32,056 bases of DNA from Rickettsiaceae bacterium (lineage in GTDB: Bacteria; Pseudomonadota; Alphaproteobacteria; Rickettsiales; Rickettsiaceae), in contig JAQXDF010000016.1 in assembly GCA_029251475.1 (NCBI GenBank), forward strand, positions 1-32,056. Direction: 5' to 3'. The notes beneath the pieces were generated by a model that had not been told where the DNA came from, ran no database searches, and saw only the letters and a program-made list of their open reading frames with translations. Position numbers and translations under genes: made by a program. Below, one piece after another: positions 16,510 through 25,408 of the stretch. The stretch's first letter is position 1, and each line of letters opens with the position of its first letter.

Positions 16510-17655
16510 TTAGAGCATTCTAGGAACAAGATAATTATGTAGTAGCAATCCTTTGCTAGTAAGAGCCAAATGCTCCTCGTCCATATCAACCAAACCTTGT
16601 TTAATATAATGCTGAGTTGTTTTGAGATTTAAAACATCCTTCAAATGACTTTTTGTTATTTGTTGAAATTTCTTCGCCGATATTCCAGTCTCAAGGCGCG
16701 TTCCCATCATAAACGCCTCTTCTATTATTTCATGTGGTAGCAAACTACTATTAGTCTGAATACCATGGCCATATTTATTGACAGATTGCAGCCAATTATC
16801 TGGTTTATTCGTCATCATCACAGCCTTAATACCATCTGTTTCATGCAGGCGACTATGAGCCCCAGGCCCAATACCTATATATTCATCGTAATTCCAATAA
16901 CATAAATTATGAATACATTCTTGCCCTTCATGTGCATAATTTGATATTTCATATCGCCTATAATTATTCTGCTCTAGGTAAGAATTGGTCCATTCATACA
17001 TATTTGCTGCCAAGTCGCTTGATGGCAATATTAACTTTCCATCATTAAAATCCCTATAAAATGCAGTGCCTTTTTCTATTGTAAGCTGGTATAGAGATAT
17101 ATGACCATTCGCCAAACTTAAAGCAAACTGCATTTCCTTTTTCCACTGCCCTAAGGTTTGGTTAGGGATCGCGTATATCAAATCGAATGAGTATCTATCA
17201 AATATTTTAGAAGCAGATTCAATAGCACTAATAGCCTCTTTTGCTGAATGTTTACGACCTAAAGCTTCCAAACCTTTTTGCTGAAAAGATTGCACGCCAA
17301 TAGAAACTCTATTTATACCAGCAAGCTTGAACTCTTTAAATTTTTGCGCTTCATAGGAAGTAGGATTTGCTTCAAGAGTCACTTCTGTAGATGAATCTAG
17401 TTTTGCCAAATCAGAAATTTTTTGTAAAATTGCTTCAACCGTAGCAGGCATCATCAAGGAAGGAGTTCCTCCCCCAAAAAATACTGACTTAACATGTCTA
17501 CCTTTTATTTTTTCAGCAAAATAATCTATTTCTTTTACATAAGACTGAAGCCATATTTCATGATCTATAGAATTAGATAAATGCGAATTAAAATCGCAGT
17601 ACGGACATAAAGATAGGCAAAATGGCCAATGGACATAAATGGAAATGGGGGGCAT
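16510..17655 (-). CDS. hemW: Radical SAM heme chaperone HemW
   Basis: A 381-residue radical SAM protein of the HemN/HemW family. The [4Fe-4S] cluster motif is CLSLCPYC (C-x3-C-x2-C) in YVHWPFCLSLCPYCDFNSHL, followed by FFGGGTPSLM (SAM-binding GGGTP). VSIGVQSFQQKGLEALGR and YEISNYAHEGQECIHNLCYW fit HemW, a heme-binding chaperone, rather than true coproporphyrinogen oxidase: the short N-terminus, the length (~380 instead of ~450) and the HNLCYW segment support this. It follows a BON-domain gene by 6 bp and is probably co-transcribed with it. Confidence 0.92.
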   Translation of the reverse strand: MPPISIYVHWPFCLSLCPYCDFNSHLSNSIDHEIWLQSYVKEIDYFAEKIKGRHVKSVFFGGGTPSLMMPATVEAILQKISDLAKLDSSTEVTLEANPTSYEAQKFKEFKLAGINRVSIGVQSFQQKGLEALGRKHSAKEAISAIESASKIFDRYSFDLIYAIPNQTLGQWKKEMQFALSLANGHISLYQLTIEKGTAFYRDFNDGKLILPSSDLAANMYEWTNSYLEQNNYRRYEISNYAHEGQECIHNLCYWNYDEYIGIGPGAHSRLHETDGIKAVMMTNKPDNWLQSVNKYGHGIQTNSSLLPHEIIEEAFMMGTRLETGISAKKFQQITKSHLKDVLNLKTTQHYIKQGLVDMDEEHLALTSKGLLLHNYLVPRML

Positions 17656-17661
17656 GTTTTT

Positions 17662-18177
17662 TTATTTATATAAGATATTTAACTTCACAGCGTCAACATC
17701 AATGATATCCTCTATGGAATCTTTAATCACTTTTATATCGCCTTCATTTTTTACTTTACCCCAAATATGCACGACTTGATTTGTAGTCTCAATGTGTAAT
17801 TCATATCCCGGCGCAATTTTATCGTTCAGGGCTAAATATTTTATTCTTCCTTTAGATTTAGCTGTAATAAAAGCATCCGACAAGAACTCTTTGCTATTTT
17901 TCACTTTCAATTTATCAATATTAACATCAGTAACGCCTTTCACGCTAGAAGCAATTTCTGTTATATGATGCACTTGCAGAGTTGTATCTACCATGCCCAC
18001 AAGCCTAACTACTCCATTTCTAGATGACGCCTTGATCTTTGCAGGAATATCATTTTCCTGATTCATCGCGTTATATACTGCTTTTGTAATTTCCATATCT
18101 TGTGTTATACTGGCCATCCCCAAATTCGGAAAGAACATAGAGATCACCAATAAACAGCCTGATAGACTTTTTTTCAT
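17662..18177 (-). CDS. Periplasmic BON-domain protein
   Basis: A 171-residue protein with a signal peptide (MKKSLSGCLLVISMFFPNLGMA) and two BON domains: ~25-95 (ITQDMEITKAVYNAMN... NGVVRLVGMVD... VKGVTDVNIDKLKV) and ~100-171 (ITAKSKGRIKYLALNDKI..., NQVVHIWGKVKN, DIIDVDAVKLNI). BON domains bind phospholipid membranes, as in OsmY and DolP/YraP, which help maintain the outer membrane. GAGGA lies just before the ATG and an extended -10 promoter is seen at 18213-18241. It is the first gene of a unit with hemW. Confidence 0.87.
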   Translation of the reverse strand: MKKSLSGCLLVISMFFPNLGMASITQDMEITKAVYNAMNQENDIPAKIKASSRNGVVRLVGMVDTTLQVHHITEIASSVKGVTDVNIDKLKVKNSKEFLSDAFITAKSKGRIKYLALNDKIAPGYELHIETTNQVVHIWGKVKNEGDIKVIKDSIEDIIDVDAVKLNILYK

Positions 18178-18212
18178 TTTTCCTCGTACTCAGCCTGGTG
18201 TTATTTTTATCA

Positions 18213-18241
18213 ATTATAACAATAAATAGCTTAATGTACAA
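18213..18241 (-). promoter_or_regulatory. Promoter of the BON gene-hemW unit
   Basis: On the minus strand: perfect -10 TATAAT (18213-18218) with an extended TG, 17-bp spacer and a poor -35 TTGTAC (18236-18241). Extended -10 promoters tolerate weak -35 boxes. Confidence 0.55.
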
Positions 18242-18382
18242 ATTATTTCAAAAATTATTAAAAAAGTAATATACTATACATTTAAGCAAGGCCAGAATGC
18301 CCCATTATGTCTTATTTTAAATTGACAGCACTGCGCAATAATCTTAAATTACCCATATAAATTAACTTATACACCAAAAGAA

Positions 18383-19411
18383 ATGACTCATTTTTTAAAA
18401 AAAATTCTAAATAACCTACCTTGGGTTTTTGTTATCATAGCCTTAGTATTTCTAGGAAAAGGCCACTTTAAATTAAAGAAAGAAATAGCTCTACTACAGC
18501 CAAAGCTAGAAAAGTTTGAAAAAAGCGAGAATAATATCAATTCTTTAGTAGATACTTTTAATTTATTCGATTCAGAAGAAATAATTCATGAAAAATTAGA
18601 CAAACTTGATTTTATTTCAAATGAAGTTTTACAAAAAGGCTCTTTAGAAATGAAAAAAAATCGAGCAATATTCACTGGCATAACAAGAGACAATGGAGAG
18701 TACCTACCAAGCCTTATCAAAATGATAGAGCATTTAGGGAATAATTTTGCTGATTATAGAGTCATTTTATTTGAAAACGATTCTAGCGATACGACCAAAA
18801 TGATACTAAAATACTGGTCTCATATTAATCCTAAAATTAAAATAATTTCTAAGAATTTCCATAATGTAAAAAGGCCTTCAATCAAATTTATGGCTGAAGC
18901 AAGAAATTACTATGTTAATGAATTAAACAAAGAAGAATATGATTCTTTTGATCTGGTAATTCCAGTAGATATGGACATGAAATATGGAATAGATATAAGA
19001 GGCATTCAAGACTCTTTTAGTAAATCACATCAATGGGATGCAGTATGTTCCAACGGGATATCTAATAGCAAAGGCGAGATGTACGATGCATTCGCATTTC
19101 GCAGTGAAGAGTTTCCGTATAGCCCTAAAGAATATGGTGAAAAATATAACAAAAATTATTGGGATTTTCGAGGCAATATCTCAAACATACAAAGGGTCTA
19201 TAACCCGAAAGGAGATTTAATCAAAGTGAATTCTTGCTTTGGTGGTTTAGCTATATACAAAAAATCTCTGTTCAAAGAGTGTGACTATGATTCTGATGGA
19301 GACTGCGAACATGTATTTTTACATAAATGTATGAAGAGTAAGTATGATGCTAGGATATTCATGAATCCAGCACAAATCATGCGGTATTTGCATTATAAAG
19401 ACAAAAAATAA
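18383..19411 (+). CDS. Membrane-anchored glycosyltransferase-like protein, type II topology
   Basis: A 342-residue protein. It has a short basic N-terminus, one membrane helix (~13-26, WVFVIIALVFLG), a Lys/Glu-rich, probably coiled-coil stem (~28-90), and a GT-A-like catalytic region: RAIFTGITRDNGEYLPSLI (94-112), VILFENDSSDTT (127-138), ARNYYVNEL (173-181), a DxD metal motif in PVDMDMKYG (D196, D198), and VNSCFGGLAIYKKSLF (282-297). The pattern recalls eukaryote-type CAP59/Anp1-like mannosyltransferases more than common bacterial GT2 enzymes; this is a judgement without a search. Donor and acceptor are unknown. No Shine-Dalgarno sequence is clear. It is a lone gene, divergent from the BON gene and convergent with nuoF. 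Confidence 0.78.
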   Translation: MTHFLKKILNNLPWVFVIIALVFLGKGHFKLKKEIALLQPKLEKFEKSENNINSLVDTFNLFDSEEIIHEKLDKLDFISNEVLQKGSLEMKKNRAIFTGITRDNGEYLPSLIKMIEHLGNNFADYRVILFENDSSDTTKMILKYWSHINPKIKIISKNFHNVKRPSIKFMAEARNYYVNELNKEEYDSFDLVIPVDMDMKYGIDIRGIQDSFSKSHQWDAVCSNGISNSKGEMYDAFAFRSEEFPYSPKEYGEKYNKNYWDFRGNISNIQRVYNPKGDLIKVNSCFGGLAIYKKSLFKECDYDSDGDCEHVFLHKCMKSKYDARIFMNPAQIMRYLHYKDKK

Positions 19412-19451
19412 CCGGACACTCTCAGGACACTCCTCTGATTATTTACCCTAT

Positions 19452-19555
19452 TATAGTGAATTTAATTGGAGTTTGAGTAGGAATAACGAGGAAGCACTAT
19501 AGATAATAGGCGACCGAGGAAATGACGACCTTCAAACTTCAACTTAAACACTATA
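19452..19555. repeat. 104-bp element with imperfect terminal inverted repeats (MITE-like)
   Basis: The left end (19452-19481, TATAGTGAATTTAATTGGAG...) and the reverse complement of the right end (TATAGTGTTTAAGTTGAAGT...) match over ~27 bp with a few substitutions and small gaps. The centre holds a repeated CGAGGAA word. The element fills the convergent gap between the glycosyltransferase and nuoF. Short AT-rich ends with no ORF suggest a miniature inverted-repeat element. It could also serve as a bidirectional transcript end. Confidence 0.6.
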
Positions 19556-19619
19556 TTACGCTGCTTTTGCCTCGCGATAATCCATACAATTATGGCAAGA
19601 TTACTATGATTGTATTAGA

Positions 19620-20882
19620 TTATGTTTTGCAATTAATCCGGTCGACAATCTCATCTCTAAAATGCCTTATCAAACCCTGAATAGGCCAAGCAGCAGCATC
19701 GCCAAGAGCACAAATAGTATGTCCTTCAACCTGCTTTGTTACATCCAGAAGCTCATCTATCTCTTCAACTCTAGCATTACCCTGCACAAGGCGCATCATT
19801 GTTCTCCACATCCAACCAGTGCCCTCTCTACATGGGGTGCATTGGCCGCATGACTCATGCATATAAAATTTACTTAGGCGCGCAATTGCGTAGATTATAT
19901 CAGTTGATTTATCCATTACAATTATACCGCCTGTACCAAGACCTGAACCCACATTACGCAGCGAATCAAAATCCATAGTAACCGTTTGGGCAATATCTTT
20001 TGTAATCATTGGAACAGATGATCCACCTGGAATTATAGCCTTTAGATTATCCCATCCTCCACGAACACCACCAGCATGGGTTTCTATTAACTCTTTAAGC
20101 GGTATACCCATTTCTTCTTCAACTGTGCATGGCTTGTTTACATGCCCAGAAATACAAAATAATTTGCTACCTGTGTTTTTTTCTTTGCCCAGGCTAGAAA
20201 ACCATTCCGCACCACGCCTTAAGATCGTTGGAACAACAGCAATTGATTCTACGTTATTTATAGTTGTTGGACATCCATAAAGCCCGGCCCCTGCAGGAAA
20301 TGGAGGCTTTAAACGAGGTTGCCCCTTTTTACCCTCTAAACTTTCAAGCAAAGCTGTTTCTTCACCGCAAATATATGCTCCTGCACCACGGTGCAAGTAA
20401 ATATCAATATCGTATCCTGATCCACAAGCATTCTTACCAATTAGATTTTCTTTATATGCTTCATCAATAGCGTTTTGTAGAACTATTGCTTCATTATAAA
20501 ATTCACCGCGAATGTATATGTAGCAACTATGCGCACCAATAGCAACGCTAGCTAAAACACAGCCTTCAACAAGTTTGTGCGGATCGCGTCTTAATATTTC
20601 TCTATCTTTACAAGTGCCCGGTTCAGATTCATCTGCATTAACCACTAAATATGATGGTTTTGGATGATCTTTAGGCATAAATGACCACTTCATTCCAGTA
20701 GAAAAGCCAGCTCCACCACGACCTCTGAGGCCAGAATTTTTAACCTGGTCAACTAGCCAATCTCTTCCTTTTTGAATCAAAGATTTCGTATTATCCCAAT
20801 CGCCACGTTTCATTGCAGCCTTGAGGTAGGGAGATTCACTACCCTGCAAATTTGTAAAAATTTTATCTTTTTCTGCGATCAT
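19620..20882 (-). CDS. nuoF: NADH-quinone oxidoreductase subunit F
   Basis: The NADH- and FMN-binding subunit of complex I, at the cytoplasmic tip of the peripheral arm. The 420-residue protein has the glycine-rich [16 protein letters not shown] (FMN/NADH), [45 protein letters not shown], and the 4Fe-4S (N3) ligands in [12 protein letters not shown] plus a fourth Cys in [13 protein letters not shown]. It follows nuoE after an 82-bp gap, and its ATG has no visible Shine-Dalgarno sequence. The normal next gene, nuoG, is not downstream; the operon ends at the repeat element. Confidence 0.98.
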   Translation of the reverse strand: MIAEKDKIFTNLQGSESPYLKAAMKRGDWDNTKSLIQKGRDWLVDQVKNSGLRGRGGAGFSTGMKWSFMPKDHPKPSYLVVNADESEPGTCKDREILRRDPHKLVEGCVLASVAIGAHSCYIYIRGEFYNEAIVLQNAIDEAYKENLIGKNACGSGYDIDIYLHRGAGAYICGEETALLESLEGKKGQPRLKPPFPAGAGLYGCPTTINNVESIAVVPTILRRGAEWFSSLGKEKNTGSKLFCISGHVNKPCTVEEEMGIPLKELIETHAGGVRGGWDNLKAIIPGGSSVPMITKDIAQTVTMDFDSLRNVGSGLGTGGIIVMDKSTDIIYAIARLSKFYMHESCGQCTPCREGTGWMWRTMMRLVQGNARVEEIDELLDVTKQVEGHTICALGDAAAWPIQGLIRHFRDEIVDRINCKT

Positions 20883-20964
20883 ATTTTTTATTTATTATTA
20901 AATGAATTATGAATTCCCATATTATCGAGGATGACATTTATTATTAACATTTTGCTTTTCCTAG

Positions 20965-21471
20965 CTACGCACCTTTTCTCATTTGCGATAAAATTTCTTC
21001 TACCTTCTTTTCATCTAAATCTTCGTAATAATCATCATTAATTTGAACCAATGGAGCATTAACACAAGCTCCTAAACATTCTACTTCGGAAATAGAAAAT
21101 AATTTATCCTTGGAAGTTTCGCCACATTTTGTTTTTGCATGTTTTTCGCATGCTTTCATTATGTCTTCAGCTCCCCTGAGCCAACATGGCGTAGTACCGC
21201 AAACTTGTATGTGATACTTCCCAACCGGCTTAAGATTATACATACTATAGAAAGTCGCCACCTCATAAACCCGCATATATGGTTCTGAAATATAATTTGC
21301 AACATATTCCATAGCTGCCACTGAAAGCCAACCATCATTTTGTTTTTGTGCCAAATCTAGTAACGGTAACATCGCACTTTTCTGCCTGCCTTCTGGATAT
21401 TTAGCAACTATTGCTTTTGCTAATTTTAAATTCTCTTCATTAAAAGCAAATTCTTCTTTTGATTTTATCAT
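20965..21471 (-). CDS. nuoE: NADH-quinone oxidoreductase subunit E
   Basis: The 2Fe-2S (N1a) subunit of the complex I NADH dehydrogenase module. The 168-residue thioredoxin-like protein has ligand Cys in [11 protein letters not shown] and [15 protein letters not shown]. The N-terminal part includes [18 protein letters not shown]. Its ATG overlaps the nuoD stop (4 bp). Confidence 0.98.
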   Translation of the reverse strand: MIKSKEEFAFNEENLKLAKAIVAKYPEGRQKSAMLPLLDLAQKQNDGWLSVAAMEYVANYISEPYMRVYEVATFYSMYNLKPVGKYHIQVCGTTPCWLRGAEDIMKACEKHAKTKCGETSKDKLFSISEVECLGACVNAPLVQINDDYYEDLDEKKVEEILSQMRKGA

Positions 21472-22646
21472 CTATCAACCTCACCAAATACAATATCAAG
21501 GCTAGAAAGCACAGATACTACATCTGCCATTAAGTGACCTCGCGTCATAAAATCTAAACCCTGCAAATGCGCAAACCCTGGCGCTTTGATTCTGCATCTA
21601 TATGGTTTATTACTTCCATCTGCATATAAATATACACCAAATTCTCCTTTAGGGGCTTCAACCATAGCGTAAGCCTCGCCGGCTGGAACATTATATCCTT
21701 CAGTATATAGCTTAAAATGGTGAATCATATCTTCCATTGAATTTTTCATATCCCTTCGCTTTGGCGGTGAAATCTTCATATCCAATGACCTGACTTCACC
21801 CTCTGGCATTTGTTTTATACATTGATCAATTATACGAACTGATTGATACATTTCTTCTATGCGGACCAAATAGCGATCATAGCAATCTCCGCTTTTGCCT
21901 ATTGGAACATCAAAATCCATCTTATCATAAACTTCATAAGGGTTACTCTTGCGTAAATCCCACTCTATACCAGAGCCTCTGAGCATTGGTCCTGAAAACC
22001 CCCAATCCATAGCCTGTTTTTGGCTTACAACTCCTACGCCGACCAATCTTTGCTTCCATACACGATTATTATTCAGCAATGTTTCAACGTCTGCTAGCTG
22101 TTTTAAAAACTGGTTATTGAATATTTCTATATCTTCAAGCAAACCGTTTGGCAAATCCGATGCAACACCTCCAGGACGAAAATAATTCGCATGCATACGC
22201 GAACCAGAAACTCTTTCATAAAATTCCATTATCTTTTCACGCTCTTCAAATAACCAAAGAAGTGGCGTAGTTGCCCCAAGATCCACTGCCTGAGTGCCGA
22301 TATTCATTGTATGATTTAAAATTCTTGTTAATTCTGAAAATAATACTCGAATATATTGCGCTCTTTTTGGTACTTCGCATTTTAACAACTTTTCAACCGA
22401 CAAAGCAAAAGCATGCTCCTGACACATTGGAGATACATAATCAAGGCGATCAAAATATGGTACTGCCTGAGTATAAGTTTTATGCTCAATGAGCTTTTCT
22501 GTACCCCTATGAAGCAAACCAATATGAGGATCAGCTTTGTTAATTACTTCACCATCCATTTCAAGAATAAGACGCAATACACCATGTGCTGCTGGGTGCT
22601 GCGGTCCAAAATTAATAGTGGTTGTTTTATTTTCTGTATCTTTCAT
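21468..22646 (-). CDS. nuoD: NADH-quinone oxidoreductase subunit D
   Basis: The 49-kDa subunit of the quinone-binding (Q) module of complex I. The 392-residue protein has [62 protein letters not shown] and the late [15 protein letters not shown] with the C-terminal FGEVDR end. It is full length and intact. It normally follows nuoC directly, but here 1.1 kb separates the two. A poorly placed AGGAAA precedes the ATG by 16 nt, within sequence carrying the end of a direct repeat. Confidence 0.98.
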   Translation of the reverse strand: MKDTENKTTTINFGPQHPAAHGVLRLILEMDGEVINKADPHIGLLHRGTEKLIEHKTYTQAVPYFDRLDYVSPMCQEHAFALSVEKLLKCEVPKRAQYIRVLFSELTRILNHTMNIGTQAVDLGATTPLLWLFEEREKIMEFYERVSGSRMHANYFRPGGVASDLPNGLLEDIEIFNNQFLKQLADVETLLNNNRVWKQRLVGVGVVSQKQAMDWGFSGPMLRGSGIEWDLRKSNPYEVYDKMDFDVPIGKSGDCYDRYLVRIEEMYQSVRIIDQCIKQMPEGEVRSLDMKISPPKRRDMKNSMEDMIHHFKLYTEGYNVPAGEAYAMVEAPKGEFGVYLYADGSNKPYRCRIKAPGFAHLQGLDFMTRGHLMADVVSVLSSLDIVFGEVDR

Positions 22647-22673
22647 AATGTATTTTTATTTTCCTATTTCCTG

Positions 22674-22729
22674 GGCTGCTTCATAAATTTATATAGCCAT
22701 TGCGAGTAATCAAAGATTATGAAGCAATC
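22674..22729. repeat. Direct repeat A flanking the nuoC-nuoD insert
   Basis: A 56-bp sequence that recurs at 23694-23749 with three mismatches (positions in GCC/GTC and TGCG/TATG). On the minus strand it reads through a stem-loop (ATTGC...GCAAT with inner TAATC-AAA-GATTA) and ends in ATGAAGCAGCC, the start of the GIY-YIG gene, here followed at once by a stop. It is therefore a copy of that gene's upstream region and first codons. Confidence 0.93.
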
Positions 22730-22747
22730 CAAAAATTTCTGCACCAT

Positions 22748-23320
22748 TTAGACCAATAATTTACTAGTAATTCCTGAAGCTGTTAACTTAGAACTATCAA
22801 ACCAATCATTATATAACTCCTTATTCATCTCAAATAAATCATTTTGCAGCTCTAAAAACTCTTCTGTTAAAAATAAATTATCTTTTCTAGTTTTTAGTCG
22901 TTTTTTTCTCTCTTCAAGCGGACAATAAATACCAATAAATTTAATATTATTTCCTTTTAAATAATCCAAATAGTACTTTGCTAATTCTGCAGAATCAGGG
23001 CCATCCAAAGCCGTATCAATTACTATACTAAATCCTAATGATAATAATTCTTGAGCCGTGGCTAGAAAGATTGATGCAACAACTTTTCTACGAGCCAATC
23101 TATTATTATTAAATAAACCTTTGAGACCATCATCCTGATTATCTGTACCAGGGATATTTTCAACAAACTGAAAATTTTTACCAAAAATTGTGCTATAAAA
23201 TTCTGCCGCTTTATCTATTTGCATATGTACAAATTTATTATTCGACTGTATGCAAATCTCCTTTGCTATGGTTGATTTTCCAGAACATGATGGTCCATTT
23301 AATATAATGACTTGATTCAT
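22748..23320 (-). CDS. Chloramphenicol-phosphotransferase-like P-loop kinase
   Basis: A 190-residue protein of the CPT-like family (PF07931). A Walker A motif lies at the N-terminus (VIILNGPSCSGKSTIAKEI), then HMQIDKAAEF with the catalytic Asp region, a mid-chain IVIDTALDGPDS strand, and the lid IYCPLEERKKRLKTR, typical of nucleotide-monophosphate-kinase folds. CPT of Streptomyces phosphorylates chloramphenicol, but most relatives have unknown substrates, so resistance is not implied. It sits in the insert between nuoC and nuoD, in the same orientation, together with a GIY-YIG gene, and is probably acquired cargo. It appears intact. Confidence 0.85.
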   Translation of the reverse strand: MNQVIILNGPSCSGKSTIAKEICIQSNNKFVHMQIDKAAEFYSTIFGKNFQFVENIPGTDNQDDGLKGLFNNNRLARRKVVASIFLATAQELLSLGFSIVIDTALDGPDSAELAKYYLDYLKGNNIKFIGIYCPLEERKKRLKTRKDNLFLTEEFLELQNDLFEMNKELYNDWFDSSKLTASGITSKLLV

Positions 23321-23356
23321 AATCTCCTTTGCTAGTAAATTTTCCTTTTTTAGATT

Positions 23357-23388
23357 GCCGCGGTAGCTTCGCCACCTCGCAATGACGA
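23357..23388. repeat. ATTGC...GCAAT hairpin repeat
   Basis: GATTGC, then a stem with GGTAGC-TTC-GCCACC (one mismatch), then GCAATGAC. It is a short palindromic element of the kind (ATTGCnnn...CGCAATGAC) that is scattered in Rickettsiales genomes. It lies between the CPT-like and GIY-YIG genes. Related stem-loops are at 22694-22728 and 23714-23748. Confidence 0.65.
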
Positions 23389-23416
23389 GGGCACGTCAAC
23401 TAATAAAGCAATTTAG

Positions 23417-23704
23417 TTAAATGACATCTTTATATAAATCTTCCCAATTTGGATTCATACTTTCTATTAATAACAACTTTTTCCTACGATCACCACCTTT
23501 AATCTGTTTTTCCCTCTCGATTGCACTATACATAGTGTTATGCAGTTCATAAAACACTAGTATTTTACAGTTATATTTTTTAGTAAAACCTTGGATCACT
23601 CCTTGTTTGTGATCATAAATTCGTTGTACAATATCAGAAGTGACCCCTGTATATAAAGTTCCATTTTTTTTATTAGTTATAATATAAACGACAGGCTGCT
23701 TCAT
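23417..23704 (-). CDS. GIY-YIG nuclease-family protein
   Basis: A 95-residue single-domain protein of the UPF0213/YhbQ-like GIY-YIG group. It has the MKQPVVYIITNKKNGTLYTG core (YII and YTG replacing GIY and YIG), VTSDIVQRIYDHKQG with the catalytic Arg and His, AIEREKQIKGG with the catalytic Glu, and the usual NPNWEDLY end. Members are small nucleases, some with ssDNA or DNA-repair activity, and they are often multicopy in symbionts. The start codon lies within direct repeat B. It is the first gene in the insert between nuoC and nuoD. Confidence 0.9.
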   Translation of the reverse strand: MKQPVVYIITNKKNGTLYTGVTSDIVQRIYDHKQGVIQGFTKKYNCKILVFYELHNTMYSAIEREKQIKGGDRRKKLLLIESMNPNWEDLYKDVI

Positions 23705-23749
23705 AAATTTATATAGTCATTATGAGTAATCAAAGATTATGAAGCAATC
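23694..23749. repeat. Direct repeat B flanking the nuoC-nuoD insert
   Basis: Matches repeat A (22674-22729) at 53 of 56 positions, exactly 1020 bp away and in the same orientation. It lies immediately after the nuoC stop and supplies the leader and the first codons of the GIY-YIG gene. It contains the ATTNN...GCAAT-type stem-loop with TAATC-AAA-GATTA. Confidence 0.93.
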
Positions 23750-23758
23750 TAGTCAATA

Positions 23759-24358
23759 TTATTTCTCTGCTTTTTCATCACCAGGTAATTTATATTCACC
23801 TGGGCCTTGCCATGGGGACGAGAAGTCAAAATTCCTGAATTCTTGTTCTAATAAAACTGGTTCATACACTACTTTCTCTAGCGCCTCATCGTATTTCACC
23901 TGTAAATGACCAGTTAGAGGGAAATCCTTACGAAGCGGGTGTCCAACAAAGCCATAATCAGTCAGTATTCTTCTCATATCTGGGCATTCATCAAATATAA
24001 TACCAAACATATCAAAAGCTTCACGTTCATACCAACAAGCAGCACTATACAAAGATACTACTGAGGTTGCATTAGCATCTTCTTCTAATTCTATTTTAAA
24101 TAATATGCGCTTGTTTAATTTCAGGCTAAGCAAACTATACACTACTTCAAACCTATTAGGTCTGGATGGAAAATCTGCTGCAAATAGATCCGTAAGAATA
24201 GTAAAGCGCAGATCCTTATTATCTTTTACGAATTTTAAAATTGGGGTTAAATCTTTACCAGAAACTTTATATGATTGGTCAAAACCTTCAACGGATAAGG
24301 AGATAAGATTTATTTTACTATCTTGCGCAAATTGATCGATAATTTCTGAAAATTTCAT
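23759..24358 (-). CDS. nuoC: NADH-quinone oxidoreductase subunit C
   Basis: The 30-kDa subunit of complex I. The 199-residue protein has the family signature CWYEREAFDMFGIIFDECPDM in the middle (split here: ERE-x-FDMFGI) and RRILTDYGFVGHPLRKDFPLTG, with the C-terminal FDFSSPWQG extension. It follows nuoB by 3 bp. Downstream, direct repeat B begins within 10 bp of its stop, so the insert did not damage the coding region. Confidence 0.98.
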   Translation of the reverse strand: MKFSEIIDQFAQDSKINLISLSVEGFDQSYKVSGKDLTPILKFVKDNKDLRFTILTDLFAADFPSRPNRFEVVYSLLSLKLNKRILFKIELEEDANATSVVSLYSAACWYEREAFDMFGIIFDECPDMRRILTDYGFVGHPLRKDFPLTGHLQVKYDEALEKVVYEPVLLEQEFRNFDFSSPWQGPGEYKLPGDEKAEK

Positions 24359-24361
24359 GCC

Positions 24362-24883
24362 TTACCCTTTAAATTTACTAGTTCTACGAATTTTCTTTTG
24401 CAATTGCATAAGGCCATAAATCAAAGCTTCCGCAGTTGGTGGGCATCCTGGAACATATACATCGACTGGTACTATGTTATCGCACCCTCTAACTACAGAA
24501 TATGAATAATGATAATATCCTCCTCCATTAGCACAGCTACCCATTGAGATAACATATTTAGGCTCAGCCATTTGGTCATAAACCTTGCGCATTGCAGGCG
24601 CCATTTTATTTGTTAAAGTGCCAGCAACTATCATTAAATCAGCCTGACGCGGACTTGGACGAAACAGGAATCCAAATCTATCCATATCATAACGACTCGC
24701 GGCCGCTTGCATCATTTCCACTGCGCAACAGGCAAGCCCAAAGCTCATTGGCCATAGTGAATTTGATCTAGCCCATCCGATCAGATCATCTACCTTTGTT
24801 ACAACAAATCCACGATCAGACATTTCTTCGTTTAAGAAATTATTCTGACTAGTTAAATTTGGCTCTTTTAATTCTTTTTTCAT
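24362..24883 (-). CDS. nuoB: NADH-quinone oxidoreductase subunit B
   Basis: Carries the terminal 4Fe-4S cluster N2 that reduces quinone. The 173-residue protein has the ligand cysteines in [27 protein letters not shown] and [16 protein letters not shown], and [13 protein letters not shown] between them. It is full length, 3 bp after nuoA. Confidence 0.98.
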   Translation of the reverse strand: MKKELKEPNLTSQNNFLNEEMSDRGFVVTKVDDLIGWARSNSLWPMSFGLACCAVEMMQAAASRYDMDRFGFLFRPSPRQADLMIVAGTLTNKMAPAMRKVYDQMAEPKYVISMGSCANGGGYYHYSYSVVRGCDNIVPVDVYVPGCPPTAEALIYGLMQLQKKIRRTSKFKG

Positions 24884-24886
24884 AAT

Positions 24887-25261
24887 CTATTCCCAATCAA
24901 GAGCGCCTTTTTTCCATTCATAAATAAAGCCGAATGTTAATACTAACAAAAATACCATCATTGACCAAAAACCAAATAAACCCAGAGCCTTTAAATTAAT
25001 CGCCCAAGGGATTAAAAATGCAACTTCAAGGTCAAAAATAATAAACAAAATAGCTACCAAATAAAAACGTATATCAAACTGACCTCTAGCATCTCCGAAA
25101 GCATCGAAACCACATTCATAGCTGGTTAATTTGTCTCTTTGTGGCTTAGATTTAGCTAAAATCTTAGGTAGAATGGCAACAACGATAGAAACCAAGGTTG
25201 CGAGTCCTAAGAATACTGCAATCGGAAGATATTCTGCTAAAAAATCTGTATGTACTAGCAT
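24887..25261 (-). CDS. nuoA: NADH-quinone oxidoreductase subunit A
   Basis: Three-helix membrane subunit of complex I, near the quinone tunnel. The 124-residue protein has the conserved loop [22 protein letters not shown] (shown in part: YECGFDAFG) and [12 protein letters not shown] with the conserved acidic residues. It begins the operon nuoA-B-C-[insert]-D-E-F. The 147 bp upstream must hold the promoter, but no good -35/-10 pair was found. Confidence 0.97.
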   Translation of the reverse strand: MLVHTDFLAEYLPIAVFLGLATLVSIVVAILPKILAKSKPQRDKLTSYECGFDAFGDARGQFDIRFYLVAILFIIFDLEVAFLIPWAINLKALGLFGFWSMMVFLLVLTFGFIYEWKKGALDWE

Positions 25262-25408
25262 GTTATTTTGAGTTTACTTGAATCTTTAAATTAATATTCT
25301 TATCTACCATTAGCTACACTAAAAATTAAATATTTTCAATGCTAAAGTCACTTTGTAGCAATATGTCCTAAAAATAAATAATTCATATGACAAAAATTGT
25401 CGAGTTAT

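Noticed and set aside
16510-17655. Coproporphyrinogen III dehydrogenase HemN
   Set aside because: Length and N-terminus fit the HemW chaperone subgroup instead.
22748-23320. Chloramphenicol resistance gene
   Set aside because: The CPT-like fold is broad; the family match does not establish the substrate, and the context is a nuo operon insert, not a resistance cassette.
22674-23749. CRISPR array or composite transposon
   Set aside because: Only two 56-bp repeats 1020 bp apart, no regular spacers and no transposase in the insert.
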